Below, piece after piece: positions 1-11,787 of a DNA stretch of 64,000 bases. Under the pieces are notes generated by a model, which worked only from the letters and a program-made list of their open reading frames with translations, searched no databases and had not been told where the DNA came from. Both the position numbers and the translations under genes were made by a program. Location: the NCBI GenBank assembly GCA_019671005.1, contig CM033745.1:43519241-43583240 (forward strand), read 5' to 3'. Each line of letters starts with the position of its first letter. Within the stretch, counting starts at the first letter, position 1. This stretch comes from Hibiscus mutabilis. Lineage: Eukaryota; Streptophyta; Magnoliopsida; Malvales; Malvaceae.

Positions 1-1
1 T

Positions 2-1619
2 ATTGCTCCCTATCGCATGATGTCGGTGGAGTTGAAGGAGTTAAAGATGCAACTTCAAGAGTTGCTTGATCGAGGGTTTATTAGGCCTAGAGTTTCTCCG
101 TGGGGTACGCCGGTGTTGTTTGTGAAAAAGAAGGATGGCGCGATGCGAATGTACATCAATTATCAGCAACTGAACAAGTTGATGATTAAGAATTAGTATC
201 CTTTGCCACGGATTGAAGATTTGTTTGATCATTTTTTAGGTGTTTCAGTGTTTTCTAAAATTGATTTGGGGTCTGGGTATTATTAGTTGAAGGTAAAGGA
301 TGTGAATGTACCTAAGACTGCCTTTTGTATGAGGTACGGGCATTACGAGTTCTTGGTGATGCCATTTGGTTTGACTATATTTCCTACCCCGCGTTAAAGG
401 ATAGGATGAATCGGGTGTTTCATGAGTTTTTGGACCAGGTTGTTGTTGTGTTTATAGATGATATTCTCGTGTATAAAGGTACCGAGAAAGATCTTGATCG
501 GCAGGTATAAATGGGTTAGTAGGCTTTTGTAGAGGAGCGAATGTTTGCTCTTTATTTTTGTAAGTGCAAGTTTTGGTAGGAATTCTAGTGCTGAGAACGT
601 TATTAGTAAGTGTGAACAGTTAAACATGCACAGTGCAAAAACACTTATGTGTATATATATAAATATGTCGATACATGCATACATTTGGGCATGACATTAG
701 AGGTTTTGCATACATATACATAGACATCCGTGAGGGTATGTAAGTAATCATGCATACATATGTTCACGCTTACAGATGACTGTTCGGAGGCCAATGGAGT
801 GATGGTGTAAGAAAGGTAACTTATTTAAGTAGCTTTGATAATGTGGTTTTTCGAAGTTCTTGAAGTTTGAAGAGGGTGTTAATGATTGGTTCTCAGAAGT
901 TTGATTTGTGTTAGTTTTGAAGAAACCAAGATTGGGTTTAGGAATTTGTGGGTTTTCTAGATTCAGTTAATTAACATCGATGTTTGTTAAAGAATCTTCT
1001 AAGATTGTTGCGTTGCTAGCAAAGTTGTGGCATGTGCATTTTTACAGTTGAAAGTGCACAAGCGCATTGTCATACGCATGATGTTGAGCTTGCCGCAGTT
1101 GTGTTTTCTTAAAGGATTTGGATACCTTATCTCTATGGTGAGAGGTGTGTTGTGAACTCGGATCATAAGAGTTTAAAAAAAATGGGATGAAGCAAAAGGA
1201 TTTGGATCTTAGACAACATGGATGGTTGGAGTTGCTTAAGGATTATGATTTGATGATTGAATATCATTCGAGAAAGGCTAATTTTGTAGCTGATGCTTTG
1301 AGTAGGAAAGATGTAATAGAGATGAGGGCGATGTTGCACGGTTAAGTGTGACGCGGGATGGTAGCTTGATGGCTGAATTGTGAGCAAAGTCAACTTTGTC
1401 GAAGTTGATTAAGGAGAAGCAACCTTATGATGATGCGTTGGTACCGCATGTTAAGGATATCATAGATGGAAATCTGGTCGGATAGCGGTGCCTAGTGATG
1501 TTGAGTTGAGGCGTATCATTTTTGACCGAGGTGCATGCTAGTCCTTTTGTTATGCATTCTGGTAGTATTAAGATGTATCGAGGGTTGAAGAAAGAGTACC
1601 AATGCCTTATTCACAAGTT
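2..1619 (+). pseudogene. Ty3/gypsy (chromovirus-like) pol remnant: RT, RNase H end, start of integrase
   Basis: Conceptual translation shows the reverse transcriptase core of a Ty3/gypsy element: a FVKKKDG motif near 120-140, the YPLPRIEDLFD-type segment near 200-230 and the catalytic FIDD box followed by ILVY near 448-475. After about 500 the RT frame dissolves into unrelated sequence. RNase H-end motifs return at about 1100-1310, ending in a VADALSRK-type motif that is usual just before integrase in plant chromoviruses. A final piece near 1540-1600 resembles the start of the integrase zinc-finger region. In-frame stops occur (for example near 197 and 283) and several frame changes are needed, so this is dead. 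The window begins inside the element and a solo LTR cuts it off at 1620. Confidence 0.85.
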
Positions 1620-3035
1620 TGCACCCCTTTCCTTGAATTACAATTTATAACACTTTATTCGATCCCTAAAGCTTATGAAAGTCATTAGGGTTTTTTTACT
1701 AATGCAGTAAATCAATTAATATTAATTACCGGCTTTATAATCATTTATTCGAATATTACCATTATTCATCTCTTACACAATTTCCATCGAATATATTAAT
1801 CTATTCGAACAAGAACACAAGGCGTCACGATTATCAATCAATCAAACAATCATCAATTAATCATATAAGCATTTCAAATGACCCTATGCGATCTTTAAAG
1901 ACTCTACGAATCACATCATATTCATGGCATCATCATGCATCTCATAAATATATCAAGTCCCATAATATTAGTCTCAAAACTTGCTGATTTATCGTCTACT
2001 TAATTTGCAGATACTAATACGCAAGACATTCATATTTATGATGCTAATGAAACAATAGGAGTTCGAGGTGTACTAACCTTAAGCTGATATCACTAAAATC
2101 CTCATCCGAGCTTCCCGAATATTCCACTTGATCCGATATTCAATCCTGAATAATCCTTGTATACAAATTAATATCATAAATATCACTTAATCACATATTT
2201 CCATTAATTTGAAATGTCAAAAGGGTAAAAATAGCTTATCGGGTTTGAATTTCGCAAAACGAAATGCGCCAAGGGATTCGGAACATCGAAAACCCCTCAA
2301 GTATGATCCTTCAAAAAAGTCAACACCGGTCAATGGTCAACGGCGACGGTCAACGTCGATGGCGGTGGTCAACGGCAGCTTGCAGCTCAACTGTGGCTTG
2401 GCTTAGGTCAGTTTAACAGGCCGTTTCAAACGGTAGGCCTAACAGCTCAGCTTGAGCCAGTATAGTTGCCCACACAGTTGGACGCGCCCACATGCAGGGG
2501 CAACGCATGGTGGCGCGTGCGGTGACTTTCGGTGGCCAAACGGTGGAGGTCGATTCTCGGATCGGCTGTTCTCCAGCCTTTGATCACGGTGGTGGCCTTC
2601 GTTTCCCAATTTGAGTACTCTAACCTCCTTAATTAGAAAACTCAAAACTTCCTCTATCTTACCTCCTCCGACGACGACTCTGATGGTGATGCTACTAGTA
2701 CTGGCTAACTCATCTTGGTGAGATGAACACAATGGCGGTGGAGGTGCCGATAAGTGACAGTTAAATCTCTATAGATCGGAGATTGAATCTCCCCCTAAAC
2801 TTTTCTCTCTCTTTTCTCTTCTCTTTCTCTCACTTCTACTTTTCACATTTTTCCATTTTCTCTATCCTCCTCCTATCTTTTTCCCTTTTTCTACCAACCA
2901 CATATATTTAAAATTCAAACATTCTCTTCCAAAATCAATAGGCCCACCTAAAAGCCCTTAACTTATTCTTCCAAGATAAAGGCCTATTCATGGGCCCGAG
3001 ACCCGATTCACTAACCCAAACATCAGGTCGTTACA
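1620..3035 (-). repeat. Solo LTR of a Ty3/gypsy-type element
   Basis: Read on the minus strand the segment starts TGTAACGACCTGATG and ends ...GGGGTGCA, so it has TG...CA termini. It is flanked by AAGTT (1615-1619) and AAGTA (3036-3040), a 5-bp target duplication with one mismatch. It contains no retroviral coding domains. A pyrimidine-rich stretch (2790-2900 on the plus strand) next to a GC-rich block (2340-2740) looks like an LTR promoter/leader. A related arrangement in plus orientation is at 11216-11690. The length of about 1.4 kb fits plant gypsy LTRs. Family assignment is uncertain. Confidence 0.6.
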
Positions 3036-3036
3036 A

Positions 3037-4356
3037 AGTATGAGTTTATCTACTTCGAAGACTATTTTAATGCATGCCTTATTCAGTAACCCGCCACTAA
3101 TCAAATTTCTACGCATGGCAGGTACATATAGAACATTATTCAAAGCTAAAGATTTACCGGAGGTTAGCTTTAGAAAAACCTTCCCTTTGCCTAGCAGTTC
3201 ATAGCTGCACTTCATAGCTGCCAGAGTTCCCCATGTACACTTGTTCACCATTATTCACATCTTTGAACTCGTTGAACAACTCTCGTCTAGCATAAAAATG
3301 TTTGGAAGCGCCAGTGTCTACAATCCACTCAACATGGTTCTCCACCAGGTTGACTTCAAAAACCATTGCTGCTATGATATCGTCAACATTCTCAACAATG
3401 TTTAGTTGTGGTTTGTTTTCATTCTTGCGAATTGACCGATGTTGGCACTAGTAAGCTTTGTGTATGGCTCGTCTACATACGTAACAGTTGAAAGACTATG
3501 GTGGAGTCTTATCCTTCACAGGATTCTTGAAGTTAACAATCTTTTGGGTTTTGACCTTCTGCTTCTGGCCACCTCTTCTTTTGGGCTTATTAAACTTGGA
3601 CCATGAGGCAGACCCAGATTCAACCAGATTATCCTTAAAACAAAGATTATTAGAAGAAATTAACTTATCCTAAAGTCGATTGGCTTCTTCTATCTTCATG
3701 TGGCTCACTAACTTCTCAATTGTGAACACCCTCTTCTTGTGTTTCAAAGAGTTGCAGTAGTCGAACTAGGACTTGAGCAGCTTCTTAATGAGGACATTTT
3801 CTTGTAGGATTTCACACATCTTCATGCCCTCGGCTAGAATGTCAGAAACTATCTTCTCGTAATCATGGACCTGATCTATGATCAGCTTGTTGTCGGACAT
3901 TTAGAATTTGAGACAGTCGTCGACCACATACTTCTTTATTCCAGCATCATCTACTCCATACTTCTTCTCCAGTGTGTCCCATATAGCTTTTGCACTTCTC
4001 TCTTTAAGAAAAATGTCAAACAGTTTGTTCGACATGTGATTTAGGAGAAAGCCACAAATAGTCTTATTGTCCTTCTCGTACTTGTCGGTGGACACCTGAG
4101 TAGGAGCAGGAACAGTTGCAGGCTGAAGGACTTCACTTATAGGGGTAGGAGTGGTGTCACCACCAACAGGGTTGAAAGCAGCGTCTAAGGACGATGAAGT
4201 CGACTATGATTGAGGCGAGGGCTTGAACAACACATAGTCAAGATCATGTTGCTCAAATAATATGATTATCTGTTGGGACCACCTCCGATAATTGGTCTCA
4301 TCGAGTGCGTCAAACTTTGACAGATCAGGAACAATCTTTGACACTGGGTTTGACAT
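3037..4356 (-). pseudogene. Ty1/copia gag-protease fragment
   Basis: Gag begins at an ATG complementary to 4354-4356 (product starts MSNPVSKIVPDLSKFD) and shows the TNYRRWSQ segment typical of copia gag near its N-terminus. It continues through a UBN2-like gag region (4095-3700). A degraded CCHC zinc knuckle (CYVC...HKAY) lies near 3450-3490, and the aspartic protease active site VDTGASKHF is at about 3311-3340. The following RNLISGG-type segment (about 3090) ends at the solo LTR. There are in-frame stops at about 4204 and 3901 and a stop inside the knuckle. Integrase, RT and RNase H are absent, so only the 5' third of the element remains. The copia lineage is not assigned. Confidence 0.85.
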
Positions 4357-4539
4357 TTTGCAGTATATAATTGTTTCTAAATTGTTGGTAAGAAATTGCA
4401 AGATCAAACCGTTAACACTGATTGGATAATAATAAAAAAAAATAAAAGGCAGATAAAGAAATCGTATTATAACACGGACTGGATAATAATAAAAAACAAA
4501 AAATAGATAAAGAAACTATGTCATGGTGTAAACCACTAC

Positions 4540-4950
4540 CTTAGAAACGATTCCGCCTTGATATATGTAATCGCTGCAGTAGGCGGTCGTCCCTCGAGGT
4601 ACATCCGAAGATCAAAATGGACAAATGTGGAATTACTCTTCTCACTGAAAGAATAAAAAGAGAGAACTTTGAATTCTGAAAACCCTCTCTATTTATAGGC
4701 TTTACTCAGGGGTAAAAAAGGTAAATTGAATCAATCATAGACACTGATTTAATTTTCGAAATTATTCTAAATTTTCCCCAAAAAGATAAAACGCGCGTAG
4801 ACATGTTGAAGACACGTATTTCCTCGACCACAAATCGAACCGAACGAACGTCGGCGGCGTGCACATGCAAGAGAGATTTTAACCACGTTCAACAAGGGAA
4901 GGTAGGAAGCTTCCCAGGGGATTTACCCTCCCAATGTGGGATATAACCAC
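4540..4950 (-). repeat. Probable 5' LTR of the copia fragment
   Basis: On the minus strand this begins TGGTTATATCCCACATTGGG, a start often seen in plant copia LTRs, and lies directly upstream of the copia gag. A TATA-like stretch (TATAAATAGAG on the minus strand, about 4690) precedes the presumed transcript start. The 3' boundary and primer site are not clear, and there is no second copy in the window to fix the ends. Confidence 0.4.
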
Positions 4951-5579
4951 AAGTATTAGAAAACAATGGTTTCTTCTTCTCATTTCCTTTTCATTTCATG
5001 TTTCTATGATAATTTTTTTAGTTATTTTTAAAGATTTAAGCTGCGGTTGCGGCCGCATTTTTGGTCACGTTGTGTCTATTACGGTTGCGAACATAACAAA
5101 TACTATTGTGGTCACTGTGAGTATCACGGTTGTGATTTTTTTTAAAAAAATCTCACAAGTTATTATAAAACATACTAATTATAATTGTATTATAAAAAAA
5201 TTCATTTTTAATGATTTTTACATAGCTTTCTAATGTTTATGAACTTTTATTAATATGAGAATACAATTTTTACAATATACTATTAGATTTTTTAATTTTA
5301 TCGCAACGAAATAATAACAGGAATAACGATCCATTATTGTTGCAATTGGTTGTTACCCGTTAAATTACGGTTGTGATTCATCGTTATTGGAGCAATTCCT
5401 CTTAATAGTAACGATTTCGAACGGTGCCACTATCATTATATAGCTATCGTTATTCTATCATTATATAACTATTGTTATTCTATTTAAATCCCTAATATTT
5501 TCCAAAGCAATGATTAAAAACATTTTTGTTGATGTTTGGTTCGAGAAAAGAAAAGACAAAACTTCCCAAGTAAAAAGAA
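4951..5579. other. AT-rich spacer, no gene recognised
   Basis: The stretch has irregular repeats of CGGTTGTGA/GGTTGCGA-like words (about 5040-5400) within AT-rich DNA. A 99-codon open frame at 4934-5233 encodes a hydrophobic low-complexity peptide with no recognisable domain and is treated as chance. Confidence 0.5.
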
Positions 5580-5897
5580 GGCTTAAAGGTTTATTTGGCC
5601 CATAAAGTATACACATTTCTCGAACAACCCCTAAAGTATTTTTGAGACGTTATGGCCCCTGAACTAAAAATTGTTATCCTGTTTGGCCCCTCCGTCTAAC
5701 GCCGTTTAAAAAAAATCACGGGCCAATCAAAACTCACTACGTGTCATTTTAGTAAAAAAAATCTGACTTAAATAAAAGAGATAAATTGCACGTTAAGTAT
5801 GTCAGAATTTATTTTTTGTTCATTTTAGTCCCAACTGTTCATCTTCTTCCTCGAGTTTATTGTGTCTGTTGCTACCATGGCTCCTTCTTCAAGCTTT
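5580..5897 (+). repeat. Left terminal inverted repeat of the Pack-MULE
   Basis: Outer end GGCTTAAAGG..., inner end ...TTCTTCAAGCTTT. It matches the reverse complement of 6596-6905 along its length. Confidence 0.85.
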
Positions 5898-6166
5898 CAA
5901 CTCATTAGACGCCGTAAGCGACATCACATACAAGCAAAAAAATAAAAATAAAACAGTAGAATTACACCAAATTTTGGCACTCTAATATAACTTTGAGAAA
6001 AAAATCGAGCAGAAACTTTAAACCCGTAAGCGACAGCACATACAAGCAACAATTGGCCAATAAGTATGAAGGCTATGCATCATGGAGGGGCCTTGGCCAA
6101 TTCCACATCTATGATAAGCAACTAACATGAACCACAAAAATAATTAAAGGAGACGGCAAAACATAC

Positions 6167-6489
6167 TGGCCAGCTAAAATCCGATCCATGTCTTGTAACT
6201 CTGCTTCAAGGAATCTACAGCCACGCATGAGCTTTTCATTTTGATATGAATCCTCTTTGCCTGCATAGGACACGCATAATCAAATCCATATTTTTATTGC
6301 AACAGAAATACTGCAATCAAATTTCATACGGAAAATTTTTGATTGTGTATTAACTTACCAGAGCGCAACAGGAACGATGATAACCCCATTTTATCACCTC
6401 TATTATCATCACGAAAGTGTATTCCAACCAAAAGACTGTAATCCATAATTCTCTCAGCCTCCAAGAACTCACAATCTCGATCAATTTGC
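6167..6489 (-). pseudogene. Captured fragment of a phosphatidylinositol-4-phosphate 5-kinase gene (two exons)
   Basis: On the minus strand a 3' splice site (TTGCAG) precedes an exon at 6489-6359, followed by a GTAAGT donor. An intron of about 98 bp follows, then a second TGCAG acceptor, an exon at 6260-6167 and a GTATGT donor. Spliced in phase, the exons encode a continuous open stretch with EAERIMDYSLLVG, HFRDDN and SGKEDSYQNEKLMRG motifs, followed by FLEAELQDMDRILAG. These match the catalytic region of plant type I/II PIP kinases, which make PI(4,5)P2 at membranes. The piece is about 75 codons, a small part of the usual kinase domain, with no start or stop, so it cannot encode an active kinase. 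Splice sites and frame are intact, suggesting recent capture as genomic DNA rather than cDNA. A chimeric or antisense transcript is possible. Confidence 0.85.
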
Positions 6490-6595
6490 CTGCAACCATT
6501 TATTTATAGGAAATTAATGATAACAATTGAGAAGGATTAAGTGACACAACAGGAGAGGGAGCAACAGGAAGAGGGGGTAATGTAGCTTACTCCAT

Positions 6596-6905
6596 AAAGC
6601 TTGAAGAAGGAGCCATGACAGCACCAGACATAACAAACTCAAGGAAGAAGATAAACAGTTGGGACTAAACTGAACAAAAAAAATTTTTGTATACTTAACG
6701 TGCAATTTATCCCTTTTTTAAGTTAGATTATTTTTTAATAAAATAACACATGTCGTGTTTTGATTAGCCCGTGAAAAAAAATTAAACGGCGTTAGACAGA
6801 GGGGCCAAATAAAATAACGATTTTTAGTTCAACGTTCTAAAAAATATTTTGAGCTGCTCAAAAAAAATGTGTATACTTCGAGAGACAAATAAGTCTTTCA
6901 AAGAT
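6596..6905 (-). repeat. Right terminal inverted repeat of the Pack-MULE
   Basis: Reverse complement of the left arm. It contains the AACGGCGTTAGAC and TTAACGTGCAATTTATCC words that pair with the left arm. The outer end near 6905 is slightly more diverged than the inner part. Confidence 0.85.
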
Positions 6906-7049
6906 TGTGGGGAGTTATCTCTTCCACGTGACTTGTTCTTTTTTTTAAGCATCACTTAACTTGTTCTTAATTATAACTTTATTTCCGTAATTGATGTCTA
7001 CGGAAAGGGTTCCACTATTAACCAGTATTATTATCTGGATATATTTTGA

Positions 7050-8992
7050 AGTTAGTCATTTAATTATCAATACTTTTTTCTATTTCTTCAACAGATTAAA
7101 AAAAATCAACTTAGTCACTAACATTATGAAAATTGCTCATTTTATCGCCCATCCATAAATCGTTATCCGTTAACAAAATTACTAATGTGTCCCATTTTTA
7201 ATTTGCATAATAGTAAAGATAGCCCTTAATATTTACACACACATTCAATTTGGTTCTATTTCTAAATGGTTAAACAACTTTAATCGTTCACATTTATAAA
7301 TTCTATCAAATTGATCCTCACACCCATTATGATCATCATCCTCAGTGATTCTTGGAGTTTTGTTTCTCTCTGAACTAACTCCGAAAAATCATTTTTCCAT
7401 CATTCATCACTAAACCACAAACTAAAGGTATACAAACTAAACTGTAATCGTTCCATTTTATAGTTAATTAATTGAACCATAAGGCTAAACGGCTCGGCTA
7501 ATTGAACCATTAAAAATTATGGGTAATTATTACAGTTATAGTTACGAATTTTGACAAATGGTTAACTTATAGGTTAATCGTTATTAAATTATTTATACAT
7601 ATATTTTTAAAGAAAAATAAAATGTCCCTCACGCCTCACTGATTTGTCAAACTTTGATGATGTATTTTTAGGTGTTGAACTTTGATGATGTATTGTTATG
7701 TGTTGAATATTGTTGAAACTTGAAATTAAGTATGAAATTTGTGTATTTTGTATTGCGTTAAAACTTTGTAGCACCTATGTACTTTTCTATTTTTAAACTA
7801 GGTATGAAGTTTTTGTTTAAAATCTTTCTATTTAAGTATTTTTTTAATTTTAATATAATATTTATCGGGAAGATAATTACATTATTTTCAAAAGACGTTG
7901 TGAACATGTGAAATTTTTTTTGTCATCTAACCGGTAATAAGAAGTAACCGTTAGCGGTTCACCATTTTATAACGGTTAGATCACGACTAGTAAAATTTAA
8001 TAACTGCTATAACGGTTAATAGGTCATTTAAACTAAACGATACAATCAACCAACCATGAACACCCCTTACCACAAACCTCCTACAAGAAAACAAGTAAAT
8101 CTTAACACCCATCAAACCAAAACCATCGCCAAACCAACATTCCTTTAAACCTCACCAAACCCACAACTAGCTCCATCAAAACTCATCTCCCCTTTAACAT
8201 CCATTATTTCTTTTAATTACTGATCATGTGCACAATCGGAGCAAACTCTAAATACACTTTGGTAAACACATGTACTCATATAACAATTGAACAATTGAAC
8301 CATTATGTCAGTCATCGGGGTTAATTAAGGTTTGGGGTTCAAATTTTAGTTTTGTGAATAAAGAATCTGGTTTTGGAGGATCATCTTTATTTTAAATCTA
8401 AGAGTTGACGGCAGAGGCAGAACACAGTGGTGGCCTGTGGGGCCATAGACCCAAAATTTTGAAAAACTAGATTTTAGTCCTTTGAATTTTAAAAAAATAA
8501 TTGTGGAGGCATTTTTTTTAAAATTCAAATTAAGTTTCAAAATTTTTACTTTTTTAAAATTAAATGACTCCCATATTTTTAAAGTTCTCACTTTGCCTCT
8601 CAAATTTTCAAAAAAAAATATAGTTAGGCTCCATTTTTTTGAAAAATTATAAACAAAACCCTACACATTTTTTGAAAATTTAATTTAAATCTCTATTATA
8701 TAAATTTTAAGTTGGCTCTCACAAACGTTTTCGTCAAATTCCGCTATTGATGGACGAGATGATGATTATGTATTTGAGGACTAAATTGATACATTTTGTA
8801 AATGCGGAGATTAAATTTGTTGAATCATTTAGGAATTAGGACTAAGTTAATAAAATGTGTAAATAATATGAGTTAAAATTATTATCATGTTAATGAAAAT
8901 GAGCCATGTCAATAATTTCATTAACAATTTACTAATACTAAAATCATCAATTTTCTAACGTTAGTGATTAAATTGAAAATTAAATAATTATA
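7050..8992. mobile_element. Degenerate long-TIR DNA element (MULE- or MITE-like candidate)
   Basis: 7050-7345 and 8748-8992 align as diverged inverted repeats. The left words TAGTCACTAACATTATGAAAATTG and AAATTGATCCTCA...CATCAT correspond to the reverse complement of TCTAACGTTAGTGATTAAATTG and ATGATGATTATGTATTTGAGG on the right. The interior is AT-rich with no transposase. A GCAGAGGCAGAACACAGTGG-type stretch near 8412 may be a separate small insertion. No target duplication was found. Confidence 0.45.
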
Positions 8993-11215
8993 CAATCAAA
9001 ATAGAAACACACTAACGATCGGGTGATCTAACAATATAATCTACCTTTATTTAAAAAAAAAACAAGTTGAAGCAATTAGCCTTAAGAGAAAAATCCATTT
9101 GTAAAATGTAAAAAAAAAATACTAAACACAAAGAACACTATTTTAAGTAAATGCTTGATTAGTTTAGTCTGATTCTTGTATCGTTGAGTTCGAATATACT
9201 TAAATATTTAATATTTTTTTAATTTATAAATAATAAAGAATCTGAATAATATAAACATTGTATTAGACTACATGTAAAAGAAAGTAAAGACTAGAATCCT
9301 TCCTTTACTCCATGCATAATTGGCGGGTCAAGATGGAGACAGATGCTTGAGTTTGAAGTTCGCTTAGCAATAGTGCACAAATCCCCAATTCATAATTTTA
9401 ACTGCATTTCTGTTTTTTTTAGATAAGTAACTGTATTTCTATTATTACACCTTTCTATATAAATATATGTATATATATTATTTATATAGTTTCACATTTT
9501 TTTTACCTATATCAATCATACAATTGGTGTGATCAAGTAACAATGAATTCATGAAAAAAGTAACATTTCAAACAATAATCTATGGGACAATTCCATTTGC
9601 CACCGTTGAGTAAAAAAAAAATTAACCAAATGCCTAATTGTAAGAAATAATAAAATGAGTTTCAAATTATTAACGTCCACAACAGTGATTAATTTTTTAG
9701 GTCCTAATTATAAGTGCTCTAAAGAGGTAATTATTTTATTTTATTTTATTTTTAAATCTAAGGATTATTATCTCATACATCGACGGTGAAAATTTTAGTT
9801 TTCACAAGCTAGTTAATTTAAGGGCTTAAGGTTTAGAGGTTTAGATTGTAAGATGTAGAATTAAGGGTTTATGGTTGGAATTTAGGGTTTAATGTTTAGG
9901 ATTTTGAGTTTAGTATTTAGGGGTTTAGGGTTATGGATTTCAATTTTAAATTTTAGCTTTGGATTAGGCACGCTTGTGTAAAAGAACATTACACCGTCCG
10001 TGTATAGAATATTTGTCCTAAATCTAAATAAATATTATTTCTGTTTTGATTCTTTTTCTTTTCGCATATATGAAGCATTTTTTGTGTGGCTTTGTGACAT
10101 GCTTTCGTCTGTTTTTTTGGGAGGACTTTTGTTTATCGTGATGCTAGTCAGTTTCATGAAACAATAAATATTGATTGGTTGTACAAATTAAAAGGTATTG
10201 TACACATTTCAATCTAGAATCGTGCTACCATCCTAGGAGTACACTAACTAAGAAGGAACCCAATCCAACTTGAATCTTGGTTAAAGGCTTGTAAACCATG
10301 CCCTCACTTGAATACATATGAACCTTATTAATCCCTGCAATGCATGATTATGAAGTACATTAGGCTTTTATAGCCTAAGTGAGGTAGTGGTCAATCGATA
10401 TCATAAATCATAAATGCATAGATTTCAATAAAACACACACAACCAAAAATACAATCAGGGTTATCTTTTACTAAAGTTGTTTAATATATATTTTCTGTAA
10501 GCTTTAGAATACTCTAAAGCTTCTTGAATTTTCTTTTACAATTTCATTGATCTTATTAATGATCAACTCATAACATTTGAGTCTCCCCGAGACTTGTTGA
10601 ATATGCAATAATCCTTCGGACTCCTTAGTATCTTAACAATTCATTCACCCATTATTTGCTTGAATGTTTGTTGCCTTATCAGTTGGGGGAAATTTACTCG
10701 TTCATATATAATTTATAAAACATGCTCATCAGGATTTGTTCATTACAAGGCTCACCAAGAGCTTCTAATTCAGGCTCACTCCGAGCTTTCAATTCAGAGC
10801 TCACTAAGAGTTTCCGTTTCTATGGCCCCTTAAAGGCCATCAATTAAATAGCTTGATCATCTTTCTCTTGAATTCTTTAATTTAAAACATTTTATACCTT
10901 ATACGGGTTTGCCTTGGATCACTATTGGTGATGAGTAACATTAGTTCAAGCGATACTTAGTTCAGAGCACATAGCAATAGCTAATATCGAGTTATATCAA
11001 CAAGCGATGGTAATTAGTGCCATCGAAACATATCAATGGGGCGTCCCCCGAGCAATACTTTGAACAAGAGTACCAAGGGTACTAAAAGATCATTTGATCT
11101 TAATAACAAGGGACCGTAGTCCAAACATAACAAGCATCAACCAATAGAAATTTGGATACGGGCTTTGTGGCAAAAAGGAATAATATGATGTTGGGTTTTT
11201 ATTTTAATGAGTATC
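8993..11215. other. AT-rich intergenic DNA without recognisable genes
   Basis: No domain-bearing frame on either strand. It holds a short telomere-like patch (9829-9946) and, at 10735-10830, three spaced repeats of a GGCTCACCAAGAGCTT-like unit of about 30 bp. That unit, and the CAATGGGGCGTCCCCCGAGC stretch near 11034, resemble plant gypsy LTR internal sequence, so part of 10.7-11.2 kb may be an old LTR fragment. Confidence 0.5.
9829..9946 (+). repeat. Interstitial telomere-like (TTTAGGG-type) degenerate repeat
   Basis: A run of TTTAGGG, TTTAAGG, TTTAGAG and TTTAGGA variants, the plant telomere unit in degenerate form. It is short and imperfect, and chance in AT-rich DNA cannot be excluded. 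Confidence 0.4.
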
Positions 11216-11690
11216 ATCTTTCAGTGGGGGGTTTGAAATTTAAAAGATAGGTGGAAAAAGGAAAGAAGATATTATTGGAGAGAGAGAAATGAAAAGAAAA
11301 AAGAGAGAGAAGTATAAGGGGAGGCTTTGAACTTCGATCTACGATCACCGGAGTCGTCGTGGCTCTCACCGCTGGTATCATTGGTTTCACCTCGAGGAGA
11401 TGAGTCTGACGGTGGTCCCCTTGTCGTCATCGCCGCTGTCGTTCACCAGGGTGACGAGAAAATAGTTTCGGAGGGTTCAAAAGGAGGTAGTTGCGGCGGT
11501 TGGAATCAGAAACGGAGGGCACCACTAGACTCACCGGTCGAAATAGTGCAAATCTAGAGCTCGCCGCCGCCGTCCGACCATTGGAAGGCCTCCCACGTGC
11601 CGCCCATGCTAGTGAGAGTGCATCTGGCCAAATGAGTGCATCGTGATCTAGTGCATCGCGCCACACTAGATCCCGTACCCGAGTGCACCT
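11216..11690 (+). repeat. GC-rich LTR-like fragment related to the solo LTR at 1620-3035
   Basis: A GAGAGAGAAATGAAAAG purine tract is followed by AAGGGGAGGCTTTGAACTTCGATC and a GC-rich block with CACCGG words. The same order is seen on the minus strand of 1620-3035 (purine tract, GGGGGAGATTCAATCTCCGATC, then GC-rich). The similarity is at family level only. Open frames of 76-79 codons on both strands are consequences of the GC content. Confidence 0.4.
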
Positions 11691-11787
11691 ACTCTTGCTG
11701 CATTGGATACTTGCCCGCAGGTGCGTCGTTCCTATCTTCTACAGTGCCGAACAAGATCGTCGAGCCGTTGACCGATATTGGCCGGCC

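Larger units (their letters stand above)
5580..6905. mobile_element. Pack-MULE (Mutator-like element carrying host gene exons)
   Basis: Two long inverted arms, 5580-5897 and 6596-6905, are reverse complements of each other over about 310 bp with scattered substitutions and small indels. Shared landmarks include GTATACAC near the outer end, the AACGCCGTT word, TGCACGTTAAGTAT and the inner CTCCTTCTTCAAGCTTT. They enclose about 700 bp with no transposase but with two exons and introns of a PIP5K-like kinase gene on the minus strand. Long TIRs enclosing host gene pieces define Pack-MULEs, which are mobilised by MURA-type transposases in trans. No convincing 9-bp target duplication is visible at the ends, so outer boundaries are approximate. 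Two direct copies of a GTAAGCGACA-CACATACAAGCAA word (about 5915 and 6025) suggest a further small duplication inside. Confidence 0.85.

Noticed and set aside
5571..6914. 9-bp target duplication around the Pack-MULE
   Set aside because: Flanks (TAAAAAGAA against TGTGGGGAG) do not match at any nearby offset I tried.
11327..11690. GC-rich block as a gene promoter or first exon
   Set aside because: The order of purine tract and GC-rich words repeats in the solo LTR at 1620-3035, so LTR origin is more likely; no downstream coding exon is evident.
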